Translations under genes and position numbers: made by a program
In this document: piece after piece, positions 22,692-33,165 of the stretch
Numbering within the stretch: the stretch's first letter is position 1
How the letters are laid out: each line of letters starts with the position of its first letter
Notes under the pieces: generated by a model
Database searches by the model: none
Told to the model about the DNA's origin: nothing
Seen by the model: the letters and a program-made list of their open reading frames with translations, nothing else
Source: Poa pratensis
Taxonomy: Eukaryota > Streptophyta > Magnoliopsida > Poales > Poaceae
DNA length: 64,000 bases
Assembly: GCA_947311845.1 (NCBI GenBank)
Contig: CAMZMU010000027.1
Span: forward strand, 30,643,723 to 30,707,722
Direction: 5' to 3'

Positions 22692-22856
22692 TACTCCCTC
22701 CGTTTTTTAATATAAGATGTTTTAACATTTGTCCACATGCACATGTACACAAATGTATGTAGACATGTATTAGTGTGCATGTTCACTCACTTTAGTATGT
22801 ATCTAGACAACATGTACAACACCTAAAACATCTTATATTAAAAAACAGAGGGAGTA
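22692..22856. mobile_element. Stowaway-type MITE
   Basis: Terminal inverted repeats start CTCCCTCCG and end in the complement, flanked by TA on both sides. The ends extend to about 30 bp of pairing (TTTTTTAATATAAGATGTTTTA at the left). Tc1/Mariner-type MITEs move by cut and paste using transposase from elsewhere and often lie near genes. Confidence 0.9.
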
Positions 22857-24146
22857 GGAAAGAATAAACTGAAGCCGTTGTAACTTTCTGTAACAAGGAC
22901 TCCTACCGTCCTACGTATGCTTTTAGTTAAGTTAATGATTACTAGGTTCGTCACACGAATTGTTCGTTCGAGATTCCACAGCTTCCTGCTGCACATGATC
23001 GCCGGGCATAAGATGACTAGAGGAGACACTGTTTCTGTATATAACGCCCAACTTGTCCTTCACACAGTGACACTGGATACTTTAGAGTTTCTAAACACCC
23101 TGCCACCGCCGCGTCTGGCTGCAAAATCGAATAAAATCCAGCTACTGTCGCACCTTTGTATATCCCGTTTTGATCCTACAAAAATCTATCAGGGGCAGTA
23201 TAATATTTCAGGCCATGTTACGCAGGGATCTTCTGCTTGATTCGACTTCAGATCAGGTTCAGCGCACCTTGCCTGCGTGCTGACCTAGTGTGAAAGGCAT
23301 ATATTGGTGTCGCTACTTAACAAATCTTATCTCCGGGATGAAAATTACTCTGGTCAGCGTCTTGGCATATACGCCTATCTATTCCTTCGCGCCAGCGATC
23401 CAGACATGCCTTGTCCGTTACTGTTATCGCGGAGCCGCCGTAGCTCTCGCGGTAACTTTCAGCGGTCTTGGATCGTATCGACAAAGTTCAGACTTCTCTA
23501 GCACCTCCCTTCTTGAGGCGTAGATTCCCCGTAGCATCATCCATCGCCGTTGCAAATTTGAAGTGTTTCTTGCTTGTAATGCAAGGATGCCTAGATTCAT
23601 TCTTTCGGCCAATCTTGTTGTCCCAGTGCTCGAGTAATCGACGACACATACGGCAAAAAATATGGTTTGCTCTTCTTTGGCGGATGCCCGGTACTTTTCA
23701 GGAGAAAGCGATGTCCATGATGGGCAATCGGTTTCAGCAGTAAGTAGCTATACTAGCAAGTTGCAGCTGGATCAGTCGTGCCATCTGTGGTGTCCAACAG
23801 TTACACACGTTGCCAACTATACCATTCCTTCTAGATACCCATGGCGACCATCACTGGTTACACGTCCGGGAGCTGTAGCCTATACGCTCTTGTGCTCTGT
23901 CATGTATTCATGTCACCGTAGTTGCGTACTACCTGTTGGCTGACATGTCAATTGCCCAGACTCAAAAGCAGCAAATAGATGAGGATTGGATAGCGAATGA
24001 ACAAACAGACAGACAAGCAAACTGGAATGTCAGTTGTTCTCTTATTGGAATTCACTACAATGTTTATTTCGGAATGTCGACAAGCAATTGAAAAGACAGG
24101 CACGAGACAAACCGAAAATTTTACTACTGTCAAGCTAAAGAGCCCA
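22857..24146. other. Intergenic, 3' of the GRAS gene
   Basis: About 1.3 kb of mixed composition. No protein similarity, long frame or repeat is recognised. Confidence 0.45.
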
Positions 24147-24216
24147 GTTTGCTGGTCTATATGAGCTTGCAATAAGAATTAACAGCTACTCCAGCAAACT
24201 CATATAGGCCAGAAAC
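24147..24216. other. Foldback hairpin downstream of the GRAS gene
   Basis: An inverted repeat pairs 24147-24170 with 24194-24216, about 20 of 24 positions, with a loop of some 23 bases. The arms share CTATATGAG and TTTGCTGG-like blocks. It may be a small MITE relic or a hairpin RNA; nothing in the sequence decides. Confidence 0.5.
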
Positions 24217-25061
24217 AATCAACTTGAATAGATAAAAGGCAATACTGATTGTTTCACAAAACACATCATTTGATCAGTCCCAACACTATAAAATTTTCAC
24301 ACCACAATAAGAAGTGAAAGGGCAGAACACCAGCAATGACTATGTTACGAGACAAACTGAGATTTGCAATTCACTATCTTAAATATCAGTTGTAAGGTAG
24401 ATCAGTATGGCTGCATTGAGGTGACACTTACATAGTACCACCGTCCAGCAAGTGAAACGACTTTTGATGATTGGTAGCACTGTGGCAGCATGCAATGTAA
24501 AACAAAACCAATAAGGAGGCTAAGTACAATATACAAAACAATAGAGTGCTATATGAGTAAATTGCCTGCAACATATCTGAAGGAGGCATGCTTCACAAAT
24601 TTGAATTCATGACACAAGGTGTATCTACAATTTAGATTATACAAGTAAATAAAAGAGGCACATACCAAGTAAATCGGATATCGGATACTTGAAACGTTAC
24701 TGAACAAAACTTGGAGAAAGAATATAATACAAGACTGATCCTTACATGATGCACCTATGTCTAGCATAATTAACAATACCTAACGTGCTCCACCAAAAAA
24801 AAATTCACTAACTGTTCCTGTAGAACTAACGATATAAGGGCACATATAACAAGCAGATGCTACGGGACTAAGCAGGTTCATCATCTGCATCAGCAATGAA
24901 TGAACCATGTTGCTAGTGAACATATGGTGTTTGTTTCTTCAGTGCCGGTTCAGATAGCATTACCTACTAACAGGTTGTTGAGCAGGAACAATCAATCAGG
25001 CCAATAGTCCAAAATATGAACAGGTCTTCATTTACAGCATTCCAGTGACAGAAACTGCAAG
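24217..25061 (-). other. Probable 3' UTR and downstream flank of the GRAS gene
   Basis: AT-rich sequence directly downstream of the GRAS stop. I could not place a poly(A) signal with confidence, so the transcript end is unknown. No other gene is seen. Confidence 0.4.
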
Positions 25062-27485
25062 CTAGGACGACCGGTGATTTGGCTTCCATGTTGAGAGCGC
25101 AAAGAGGAGGCGTCCCTTCCACCCTTGTAGTAACCACCTGTTGTCCTCATCGATGATGAAATTCTTGTGGTAGCACTTCACCTTCTCCCGCGCACGCTTC
25201 ATGATATCCTGGTTCAGTGGGAGCTGCTTGAACCCAGCTCTCTGATTCCGCACCTGCCATTGCTTGTATGTCTCCGGCCTCTCCATCCTCTCCAGTCCCT
25301 CACAAGAGATTACATTAATTGCCTCCCGATTAAACAGAGCTGACTCGATGAGCAGCCTCTGCTCGTTGTCCCTTGGAATAGTTGCCTCCAACATGTCAAA
25401 GATAGCAGAGTAGTGGAACAATGCCTCCCGAAAGCGTGAGACAAAGAATGGTGCATTATAGGATCCATTGCTGATCCCATGAATGAACGTACGTGGCTTC
25501 ATCTTCCGTATTGTACTCAATACCATGTTCCTTGGACTCTCAGCTACCACACTCTCATCCAGCAAAGTCTTGAACCTGAACATGCAGTTGACAATCAGAA
25601 TCTCGTCCTTCTCAATGTGGAGATCTTCTACCTGAACAGCCTCAAACTGAGATGCAATACCATGGTATCTGAAAGGAACTTTGAATGTCCGAGCATAATC
25701 ACTTAGATGTCTCCCGGTCTCCTCTATACGCTCTGCAGGTCGAAAACCAGGCTGAGGTGTGTCGATTCCTGTGATCCGAAGTTCTGGAGGGCCTCCAGGC
25801 CTGTTGGCTAGCAGTTGAATAAGACACGGCCACTGAAAGCCATAGTATACGCCGTAATCGACAATGTGAACTTTCTTGGCCTTCTCCACAGCATTCATAA
25901 TGGTTTGATTGGCAAAGTAATGAGAGATCTTCTTGAATGGGCAAGCTGCCAAGTACAGCTGGTAGGCTTTCAGCACATCAGTGCATGCAAACCGTGATAT
26001 GGTATATAAGTTGTAAATCCGACTCCCAGTACCAGCAAGCCTTGCCTCAAGTCCATTGGCAAAGCAGTGCGCCAAACGCTGGTCACCATCACCGTTCTCG
26101 GACGAATGCTGCCTGATCTGCCTGAGGAGCTCATTCGCGCTCCGTCGGTCATCGGAGGCCACAGACTGAGCGCAATGGATGAGTAGGGTCTCCAAGTCAA
26201 CCACATCCTTCTTGGGTTGTTTCTTGCCACGGCCCTTGCCATGGGCAGCAGTTGAATGACTTGCCACGTCATGCTGCAGGGCCTCACGCAGTTCCTTGAC
26301 ACCTTTGGAGCATGTCTCACCATTACATAGCAAGACCTTGTCCATCATCTCACGTATAAGGTGATCTGCGTCCATGACAGGCGATGAATGCTTGCTGCAC
26401 CTTCCTTCCTCTGCATCCGAGTCATCAGCATGGAAATGCTTCTTTCCTCGGTGAGTTGCTACTTCAGAATCAGACTTCTCTGCCTTGACCTCCAGAAACT
26501 TATTCTCATCTTTAACCCCAGCCTGCAGGGTTGCATCAGATGGCAAACTGTCGACGTCGATCACAAGCTTGCTCTCTCTCGGCAGAAATCTGCTCGCCTC
26601 CTCAAATCCGCGGCTGAACTGGCTCTGCAGAACAAAGTCGCTCAGGCCAGCATCAGGAACAGCACCGGGCGTGCTGAGAAACGACTCGAAGCCCTCTGAA
26701 AACGCGACGCTGCTGCCACTGGAAGAAGCGAACGACGATGACTGCGAAAGCAACGTGTCGGGCGCCACAGGGTTGGTCTGGAGCTGGTAGAATTCCGCCG
26801 GGTCGTACGGCCAGGCGCCACCAGCTTCGACCACGCAGCTGTCGGGGCTCAGATCCCCGTACAGCTGCTGCGCCGGCTGCAGGAACTCCGCCGGGGAGAA
26901 CTCCAGAGCCGGCGGCCTCGGCAGGGCGCCGAGGCCTATGGAGGAGGGCGCGGCGCAGGTGCAGGATGGATTGAGGCTGTTGCACGAGTTGGTGCCGTCG
27001 GGGCTGTCGACGGTGCTGCCGCCGGCCGAGTGTGTCGGCGGCTGGTCGGCGAGGATCTCGAGGAAGGGCTTCTCGGCGGCGAGCAGCGCGGCCGAGTGCG
27101 CCGGGTAGTGCTCGAACTTCTCGTCGATGTCCTCGGCCATGAGCATGCGGTTGATGTAGCCGAGGACGATGTCCGAGAAGGCCTCCGAGTCGTCCGCGTG
27201 GCGAGCAGACCCCGTCACCGCCGCGGCCGCCGACGAAACAGAGGCGTCCCTCGGCGGCGACGCGCTGTCGGCGGAGGCGAACGACGGGGATTGAAGCAGG
27301 GGCGCCGAGGCATTATTATTCAGGTAGCCGTCGAAGAGCAGCGAGTCGAGCTCCTCCGCGGTGAAGCCGTCGGTGGCGGCGGCGGGGGTGATTTGGGGGT
27401 GGGGTTGGTAGAGTGGCAGGCGCTTGGATCCGCCGGGCAGCGGCGCGCACCAGTCGTGCACCGCGGCGTCCATGACCATCGGCAC
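25062..27485 (-). CDS. GRAS-domain transcription regulator, LISCL type (SCL9/14/33-like)
   Basis: An intronless frame of 807 codons. Residues 1 to about 425 are low-complexity and acidic/Ser-rich, the variable activation-type N-terminus of the LISCL subfamily, including a conserved-looking DIVLGYINRMLMAEDIDEKF block near residue 105. The C-terminal GRAS domain runs in order: first leucine-rich region from about residue 430 (LETLLIHCAQSV), the VHIID motif as VHIVDYGVYYGFQWP at 539, second leucine-rich region, PFYRE region from about 604 (PFRYHGIAS), and SAW region at the end (GWKGRLLFALSTWKP). GRAS proteins act in the nucleus as transcriptional co-regulators. LISCL members such as SCL14 recruit TGA bZIP factors in stress and detoxification responses; that role here is inferred. 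Length matches full-length family members and no lesion is seen. The start has another Met two codons on. Confidence 0.96.
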   Translation of the reverse strand: MPMVMDAAVHDWCAPLPGGSKRLPLYQPHPQITPAAATDGFTAEELDSLLFDGYLNNNASAPLLQSPSFASADSASPPRDASVSSAAAAVTGSARHADDSEAFSDIVLGYINRMLMAEDIDEKFEHYPAHSAALLAAEKPFLEILADQPPTHSAGGSTVDSPDGTNSCNSLNPSCTCAAPSSIGLGALPRPPALEFSPAEFLQPAQQLYGDLSPDSCVVEAGGAWPYDPAEFYQLQTNPVAPDTLLSQSSSFASSSGSSVAFSEGFESFLSTPGAVPDAGLSDFVLQSQFSRGFEEASRFLPRESKLVIDVDSLPSDATLQAGVKDENKFLEVKAEKSDSEVATHRGKKHFHADDSDAEEGRCSKHSSPVMDADHLIREMMDKVLLCNGETCSKGVKELREALQHDVASHSTAAHGKGRGKKQPKKDVVDLETLLIHCAQSVASDDRRSANELLRQIRQHSSENGDGDQRLAHCFANGLEARLAGTGSRIYNLYTISRFACTDVLKAYQLYLAACPFKKISHYFANQTIMNAVEKAKKVHIVDYGVYYGFQWPCLIQLLANRPGGPPELRITGIDTPQPGFRPAERIEETGRHLSDYARTFKVPFRYHGIASQFEAVQVEDLHIEKDEILIVNCMFRFKTLLDESVVAESPRNMVLSTIRKMKPRTFIHGISNGSYNAPFFVSRFREALFHYSAIFDMLEATIPRDNEQRLLIESALFNREAINVISCEGLERMERPETYKQWQVRNQRAGFKQLPLNQDIMKRAREKVKCYHKNFIIDEDNRWLLQGWKGRLLFALSTWKPNHRSS

Positions 27486-27559
27486 GGGAAGCTCGGCGCG
27501 GCACCAAAACTACCGCCGCCGCCGCCGGAGAGCATGCAAGATACTTTCCAATCTCCCAC
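27486..27559 (-). other. 5' UTR of the GRAS gene, coding-exon part
   Basis: Short leader between the probable splice acceptor and the ATG. It contains a GGC-repeat-rich stretch typical of grass leaders. Confidence 0.6.
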
Positions 27560-27715
27560 CTGAAAAAAAAAGGGCAAAAACAGAAGCTGGGATCAGCGCA
27601 GGACTCCACCCACAAGCAGAAAAACGCACGCGTGGCGGATTCGCCACCCGGCAACGGCAGGACATGGGAGGAGTCGAGGAGCTGTGGTGGTCGTCGTCAA
27701 GGCGCGCGTCCGTAC
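27560..27715 (-). other. Probable 5'-UTR intron of the GRAS gene
   Basis: On the minus strand a strong donor (TGCAG/GTACGG, at 27716/27715) and a strong acceptor (a T run then CAG/GTGGGAG, at 27560/27559) bound a 156-bp intron. A single intron in the leader with an intronless coding region is common in LISCL GRAS genes (family knowledge). Splicing itself is inferred. Confidence 0.65.
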
Positions 27716-28137
27716 CTGCACCGCGACTCGTGGAGACGAAGGAGACCAGACGAGACGAGCCGAGGTTGGGCGAGCGAGCGGGCGGGGGATAAGGCAGGCA
27801 GGCAGGCAGGGCGAGGCGGAGTGGAGTTTTTTTTTTTTTTTTTTGATACAGGAGTGGAGTTTTTGAGAGGCGCTGGTTTGGCTTCGGCCCCGCACGGACG
27901 GACGGGCCTATAGCCTGCCTGACGCGGCCCAAATGTCGACACCCGCGGCCGCGTGCGTGCACCCTGTCCACGTCTGCCGAAAGGACTCGCGCGTGTAGCT
28001 GCTTCGTGATATGCGGCCCCGGTGCACGCGGTGGGTGCACGGACGGATGTGCGGCGCACGAGGGAAGCTTCTCGGCGAAGCACGGAAACGGCTTCTGGCT
28101 GGCCCGCAGGGTCAGTGGGCTGTCCGTGTTCGTGGAT
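27716..28137 (-). promoter_or_regulatory. GRAS upstream exon and proximal promoter region
   Basis: A GC-rich, CpG-rich stretch between the splice donor and the target duplication of the upstream transposon. The untranslated first exon would lie at its low-coordinate end. No clear TATA box was found. Its distal limit is set by the element inserted at 28148, which now separates the gene from more distant upstream sequence. Confidence 0.5.
27827..27864. mobile_element. Small T-run insertion flanked by a direct repeat
   Basis: GGAGTGGAGTTTTT occurs at 27818-27831 and again at 27851-27864, separated by a T run and GATACA. This looks like a tiny, severely truncated retroinsertion whose 14-bp direct repeats would be its target duplication. 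It lies in the presumed promoter or first exon of the GRAS gene. Confidence 0.45.
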
Positions 28138-28147
28138 AGGCGGGAGT

Positions 28148-30395
28148 CACCCTGTAAGTGGAAATGGGAGGCCCACGGCGCCGTGGGCCGAACCCAGTTA
28201 TTTTGGGTTATTGGACACCCACGGGTAGACAGAAAAAATAATCGGACAGAATCGGGAATCCGCTACCGCCGCCACGCCGTTGCGGGGCTCCATGGCGATG
28301 TTGTCGCCACGCCCTGCCTCCATGGCGACGACGGCGAGCTCTGCCTCCATGGCCGGGGATACTGCCGCGCCGCCGCGCCGCTCCCCCGTCCTCCCTGTCC
28401 GCTCCCCCGTCCTCCCTGCCCGCTCCCTTTCTCCGGCTGTCGGCGGCGGCATGGCGGTGAGAGCCACGGTGGAGCAGGCGTCCGGCCATACGGGGCAAGA
28501 ACTGGGCGCGCGACAAGGTGCTCAGGTCGCCGGCTTCGTCCAAGAAGGAGCGGCTCAAGGTAATCCCCCATCCTCCCTCTCATTGTCTCTCTCTAGATCT
28601 GGGATTGGCTTAGGTAGTTTCGCTTTACGTCGCTGCTCATCTTGTTTAATCCATTGGCATGAGAGATTCAAAAGGCCCCCGATCGGTCGATCTCCGATCC
28701 TGTCGTTGCAGATCAAAAAATTGCAGATGAGGATGACCGGTTCCATCTCCAAATTAACACCAAAAGCCACGCACTATTGTCTTGACCCTGCAGAAGCCAA
28801 ATGCTGGCATATATAATGCATATACCCGCACGGAGAAAGCTACCGCATTTTCTTTCTTTCTTTCTCGGTGGACTTTGCTGCTGCATATCTCGATTCCCTC
28901 CCTTTTCTCTATTTTTCCGCCTGATGAAACCCTGGACTATTTATTTACAACCCGAAGAGGTAGTGGACTTCAGATATGTTGAACAGTCCGCATATGCATC
29001 TAAATGCATAGTGAGTTCATTTTGCTGCTACTTTGCTGGCATACTAGATGTTTTGTGCGTGATGAAATCATCGGTAGACAGAACTGTTTTGTGCGTGTGA
29101 TTGATCATACTAGATGTTTTGGCTCAAGCTAGACTCTTGCTTTTGCATATCCTCTGCATTCTGCACCTGCCTAATTTGATCTTGTTCTAGTAGCCTGTCC
29201 GTGTTCACTTCATCATGCCCTTTTTAAAATCATCGGTAGCGTTCTGATGGCTGTCACCATACAGAAAGGCGGAACCTGGAATAAGTTTGCTTGACATGGT
29301 TTCTGTGCTTTGATTTTGCATGCCAGTACAGCTCTCAATTAATCTTATGCATGCTATACTACAGAATATTTACTGGCAAAAGGGTTGCGACAGTAATCAT
29401 ACCAAACTTCAGCATAATAAGCTCCATTTCTGTGTGTAAATCATAGAGCATCTGTAAGCTGCTCGTTTAACCAGCTAGGTGTTAGGACTGTGATTGATCA
29501 TGTCTCAGCTCTACAGTTTTTGGGTGTGCAATTATTCTCTGGGTGTCAGTTTGCTTGCATAATAAGCTCCATTTCTGTGTGCTTCCAGCTAATTGAGAAC
29601 TGTTTTGTGCGTGTGATTGACCATTTTACAGAATATTTTCCATGGCTGTCAAATATATGTGGTTGCTAAACAGGGTTACTATTTCCTTGTGCATGCATTT
29701 TTCCTGAATGTTTCCGACATGCTTTTCTGCATATGAACCGTTGAGGCTAGCTTCTACTTCCGTTTCTGAATGTCTGGACCTGCTTTGCTGTGTACGAATC
29801 ATTGAAGCTAGTTGGCTTTAATAAGTTGTTTTCTATACTTACTTTTATTTGCCCTGTTTCTGTTTCAGAGTTCAGAATAAAAGCAAGCTGAGAAGAAAAG
29901 GAAACTGGATAAGGAGCCAGTGCCGGAAGAGGAGCAAAAGGGTGCAGCTGATGAGCAAAATGATGCAGCGGATGAAGCTGATGTGGATGAGGATTGATTT
30001 TTTTTAGACCTTATGATATGCTGAATTTAAATTAGTAGGTTACTGGGTGCACTTTCTTGGCAGTACGCCCTTGTGATGTATGACCGACTCATGTTTCTGT
30101 TCTAAATATTGTGAGCTGTGGTAGCTTAAATGGTAAACCTGTACTATCTAAATTACCACCACGAATGAAGTGCTATTTTAGGTTTAATTGTAGCATGACT
30201 GAAAGCTCCAGGTTTTCAGATTTTATTCGATCCTTTTTTGCAACATTTCCATCTGTAGCTGGTGGGTTTATCTGGGACTCACGGCAGCCCAACTAGCTGG
30301 TGGGTACAGTTGGAAACAAAGCCAAGTCCCATTACGCTAAATGGGCTAAGGTGGGGCGATGGTGGGCCTCCGCTAGCGTGCCCACTTACAGGGTG
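28148..30395. mobile_element. Mutator-like element carrying gene-like sequence (Pack-MULE candidate)
   Basis: The ends are perfect 14-bp inverted repeats (CACCCTGTAAGTGG at 28148 and its complement ending at 30395) with weaker similarity further in. They are flanked by a perfect 10-bp direct repeat, AGGCGGGAGT, at 28138-28147 and 30396-30405. Terminal repeats plus a 9-10 bp duplication fit Mutator-like elements. The 2248-bp interior has no transposase. It has a GC-rich 5' part, a good splice donor, a 1.3-kb intron-like stretch and a short acidic last exon, as in Pack-MULEs that have captured host gene pieces. A hAT origin (8-bp duplications, ends starting CA) cannot be excluded. Confidence 0.72.
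28461..29997 (+). pseudogene. Captured or decayed two-exon gene inside the Pack-MULE candidate
   Basis: The frame GKNWARDKVLRSPASSKKER (from 28494) runs to a donor AAG/GTAATC at 28559/28560. A last exon reads KKRKLDKEPVPEEEQ and ends ADVDED, stop at 29995-29997. The two pieces are in phase only with an acceptor at 29883; with the better acceptor at 29868 the frame meets a stop after three codons. Upstream, the GKNW frame has a stop at 28458-28460, while the good ATG at 28451 is in another frame. So the copy is frameshifted, truncated, or begins elsewhere. The basic-then-acidic tail suggests a small nuclear protein, but I do not recognise the family. Confidence 0.4.
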
Positions 30396-30405
30396 AGGCG
30401 GGAGT

Positions 30406-32069
30406 GCTGTGTCGGGCCAAGATGATACTCGACACCGTAATACTGGCGTTTTGATCTCTTCTGCAGCTCCGCGACTCTAGCTAATCCGGAAACGTGGATT
30501 GCCTGTCGAAGGTTTTGCAGAAAAATAGCAGTGCGCAATGTCTAGTTTCTGCAAACGGCTAATCATTCTTCTCATGCTCCGTTTTGGGTAAATTATGATC
30601 ATTGTATTGTTCTAATCATGCTTTTGTCTATTTAATTATTTCTATTATTATGCATAATATAAAAATATATGTTCTACAGCATATCATCGAATAAGACCGG
30701 CATAGTACAATCCAACAAAAACAAAACTGAGCATAGTTTATGAGCTTGCTTTGATGCTCTCGTAGCTGAAAGAGATGTAAAACAGAAGAGGTGTGTGTCA
30801 GATGAAAATTATATATGTTATAACTTTTCACACTAAGATAATATATTTTTTGTCGGGTATGCTTAAGATAATATAAGTGGCGAGGATCGAGACAATGCTC
30901 AATGTAAATAAATTGAAGCAGCCGTCTAATAAGGCGTAGCCACGTGGAGGATAGATATGGATGTCACATTCACAGCGGCAAATTAACCTTGAACATATGC
31001 CATCTATGTCCAATGTAAGACTTAGCTTTGACGTTGCCACGTTGGTGATAATAATTTGTACTAGTCGCTGTAGACCAAACACATATAGAGTTCCATCACG
31101 TGGTGGTTTTGGCCTAGCTGAATTTCGTCCATCCTTACAAGCATGCCTTGTGTTGGTAAGCTATTGGTGGATCTACACGGCGACAAACCAAGGAGATCAT
31201 AGGTAATCTAATGGCCTCCCTCCTATCTGTTATGTTTGGAAGAAGAAAAAATGGTACTTTGGAATGTGTCAACCATGCATGACACCAATTATTGTCGCGG
31301 ACATTAAAAGTAAGGCCGCTAAGTAATTAAGCCAATGGGTTGTAATATTTTAGTTTTTTTACGATCGCGAGAGTCGGCTTTTGTTTACTTTTGGTTGGTT
31401 GTTGCTCATGTTGTTTATTCACAAACGTCTTGTCAGAACTCCATTGTGTTGTAATGAGGCAATTTTGTTGCAGTTTTTTGAAAAATTTGTTTTGGCTTGT
31501 AAATGAGTCATTGGTTCAATTGTTGAATAGGCATGAACGAGTTGATATTGTTATACAGTACAAGATTATTAACCAGGTCAGTTGCTTTGAAGATATCTAA
31601 TCACTTAAGATTCTTGTTGGTTTGACCCAGGGTGGATTAGTTGATTGTTTTGACCCAGAGTAGTGTTTTTTTTTCCCTCTCCCGTCGGATGGAAAAAGCC
31701 ACGTTGCCTATCCTCGCATTCCTGTTTTCTTCCTCTTTTTCATCAGACACGTAGGCACTCGCGATCGCTGTATTTTTGTGTGGAAAAGTCGCTGCTAATT
31801 CGTCCTGTGTCATGGACTCATGGTTGAGCCAGGTGCACGGATGCACCTCACAATAGTTAGCTTGGCCACCAAGTTCCGTCAGCGTGGGCACGTGCTGGTC
31901 CCGACTCTGCCACACACGAGCCCGAGGTAGCACGGGGCCGCGCGGTTGCCGATCGACACGACACGACACTCCACGGTGGGCGCAATGCACTGTTCCTCTC
32001 TCCTTGTCCCCATTCGCACTCCCACAGTGCGTGGTAAACTGGTAATCGTTTTATTATTGTACTGTAAAT
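30406..32069. other. Intergenic, nothing firm
   Basis: AT-rich to mixed sequence without convincing coding signal or repeat structure. A GC-richer patch near 31850-31990 has an open frame on the minus strand but no recognisable protein. Confidence 0.45.
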
Positions 32070-32196
32070 TACTCCCTCCGTTCTAAATTACTTGACTTGG
32101 ATTTGTCTAAATATGGATGTATCTAGACACTAAACAAGTATAGATACATCCGTATTTGAATAAAACCAATTCAACTAATTTGGAACGGAGGGAGTA
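32070..32196. mobile_element. Stowaway-type MITE
   Basis: TA-flanked inverted repeats CTCCCTCCGTTCTAAATTA ... complement, 127 bp including the TA target. The arms pair over nearly their whole length. Confidence 0.92.
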
Positions 32197-32247
32197 CGTG
32201 GTGAATGGCATAATTTTAGAGTGCAACTGTGCGAGTCCAGTAAACTA

Positions 32248-32374
32248 TACTCCCTCCGATCCATATTAGTGGACATAGTTTTGTCTAAATTCATATATAT
32301 CTAGTTAAGTATTTAGACTAGATACATATGTATCTAGACAAAGTTGTGTCCACTAATATGGATCGGAGGGAGTA
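32248..32374. mobile_element. Stowaway-type MITE
   Basis: TA-flanked inverted repeats CTCCCTCCGATCCATATTAG ... complement. A different arm sequence from the MITE 50 bp to its left. Confidence 0.92.
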
Positions 32375-32665
32375 CCGATAAGGCGATAACATATTTTCTT
32401 CTACTACTCCATGGTACTGAAAGATATTGAACCACCGTGAACGTACGTAAGATCGTGTGGAAATTTTGTTCAGATGAGTTTACTGTAGCTCCAGGAAATT
32501 CGTTCTACAAGGTCTCGATAAGCTTTTTTAAATAAAAAGAAAAAAGGTGTAGATACACTTCACATCTGAAAGATGCCGGAATTGAAATGTCTTTTGGACC
32601 ACATCGGAGGACAGTCTTGGAGGGTCGTAGTCAGAGTAGCAAAGCTTCACATCGTGCCTCACAAA

Positions 32666-32792
32666 TACTCCCTCCGTTCCAAATTAGATGACTTCTTTTT
32701 GTCTAAAAGTGGATGCATCTAGACTTGTAACATGTCTAGATCCATCCACTTTTGTACAAATGGAAGTCATCTATTTTACAACGGAGGGAGTA
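32666..32792. mobile_element. Stowaway-type MITE
   Basis: TA-flanked inverted repeats CTCCCTCCGTTCCAAATTAG ... complement, close to the copy at 34445. Confidence 0.9.
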
Positions 32793-33038
32793 CATGGTAC
32801 CTATCACATTTTATTTGAGTAGTATTTTACGATTATTCCCATCTAACTACATTTTCTAATAGGATGTCACTGAGAACATGAATATAGAGGCGCTCATGCC
32901 CTGGTTTTTTTTTATAGTAGCTCATGCCCTAGTAGACATGCCTAGTAAATATCGCATCCCTTTCACTGCCTAACACTTTGTAAAAGAGTTAAAAATGCTA
33001 CTTTATAAATAAGCTTTTAAGGGGAGTTCTACATGTAG

Positions 33039-33165
33039 TACTCCCTCCGTGCCAAAATAAGTGTCTCAAAGTTGTATAAAAGTGAATGTATCTATACTTG
33101 TTTCATGTCTAGATACATCTAGTTTTTGACAAATATAAGACTGTTATTTTGGGACGGAGGGAGTA
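33039..33165. mobile_element. Stowaway-type MITE
   Basis: TA-flanked inverted repeats CTCCCTCCGTGCCAAAATAA ... complement ending GGGACGGAGGGAG. Confidence 0.9.

Noticed and set aside
25062..27485. miR171 target site in the GRAS gene
   Set aside because: miR171 targets the SCL6/HAM branch. I did not see its target motif here and the protein belongs to the LISCL branch.
26388..27563. Plus-strand frames opposite the GRAS gene
   Set aside because: Shadows of the GRAS coding strand caused by GC-rich codon use.
27510..28083. Minus-strand frames upstream of the GRAS gene
   Set aside because: Low-complexity Pro/Ser/Arg content across the T run and the probable splice sites. Better explained as leader and promoter.
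31637..31990. Minus-strand frame of 117 codons
   Set aside because: No domain, no splice context, and a composition that does not look like a protein family.
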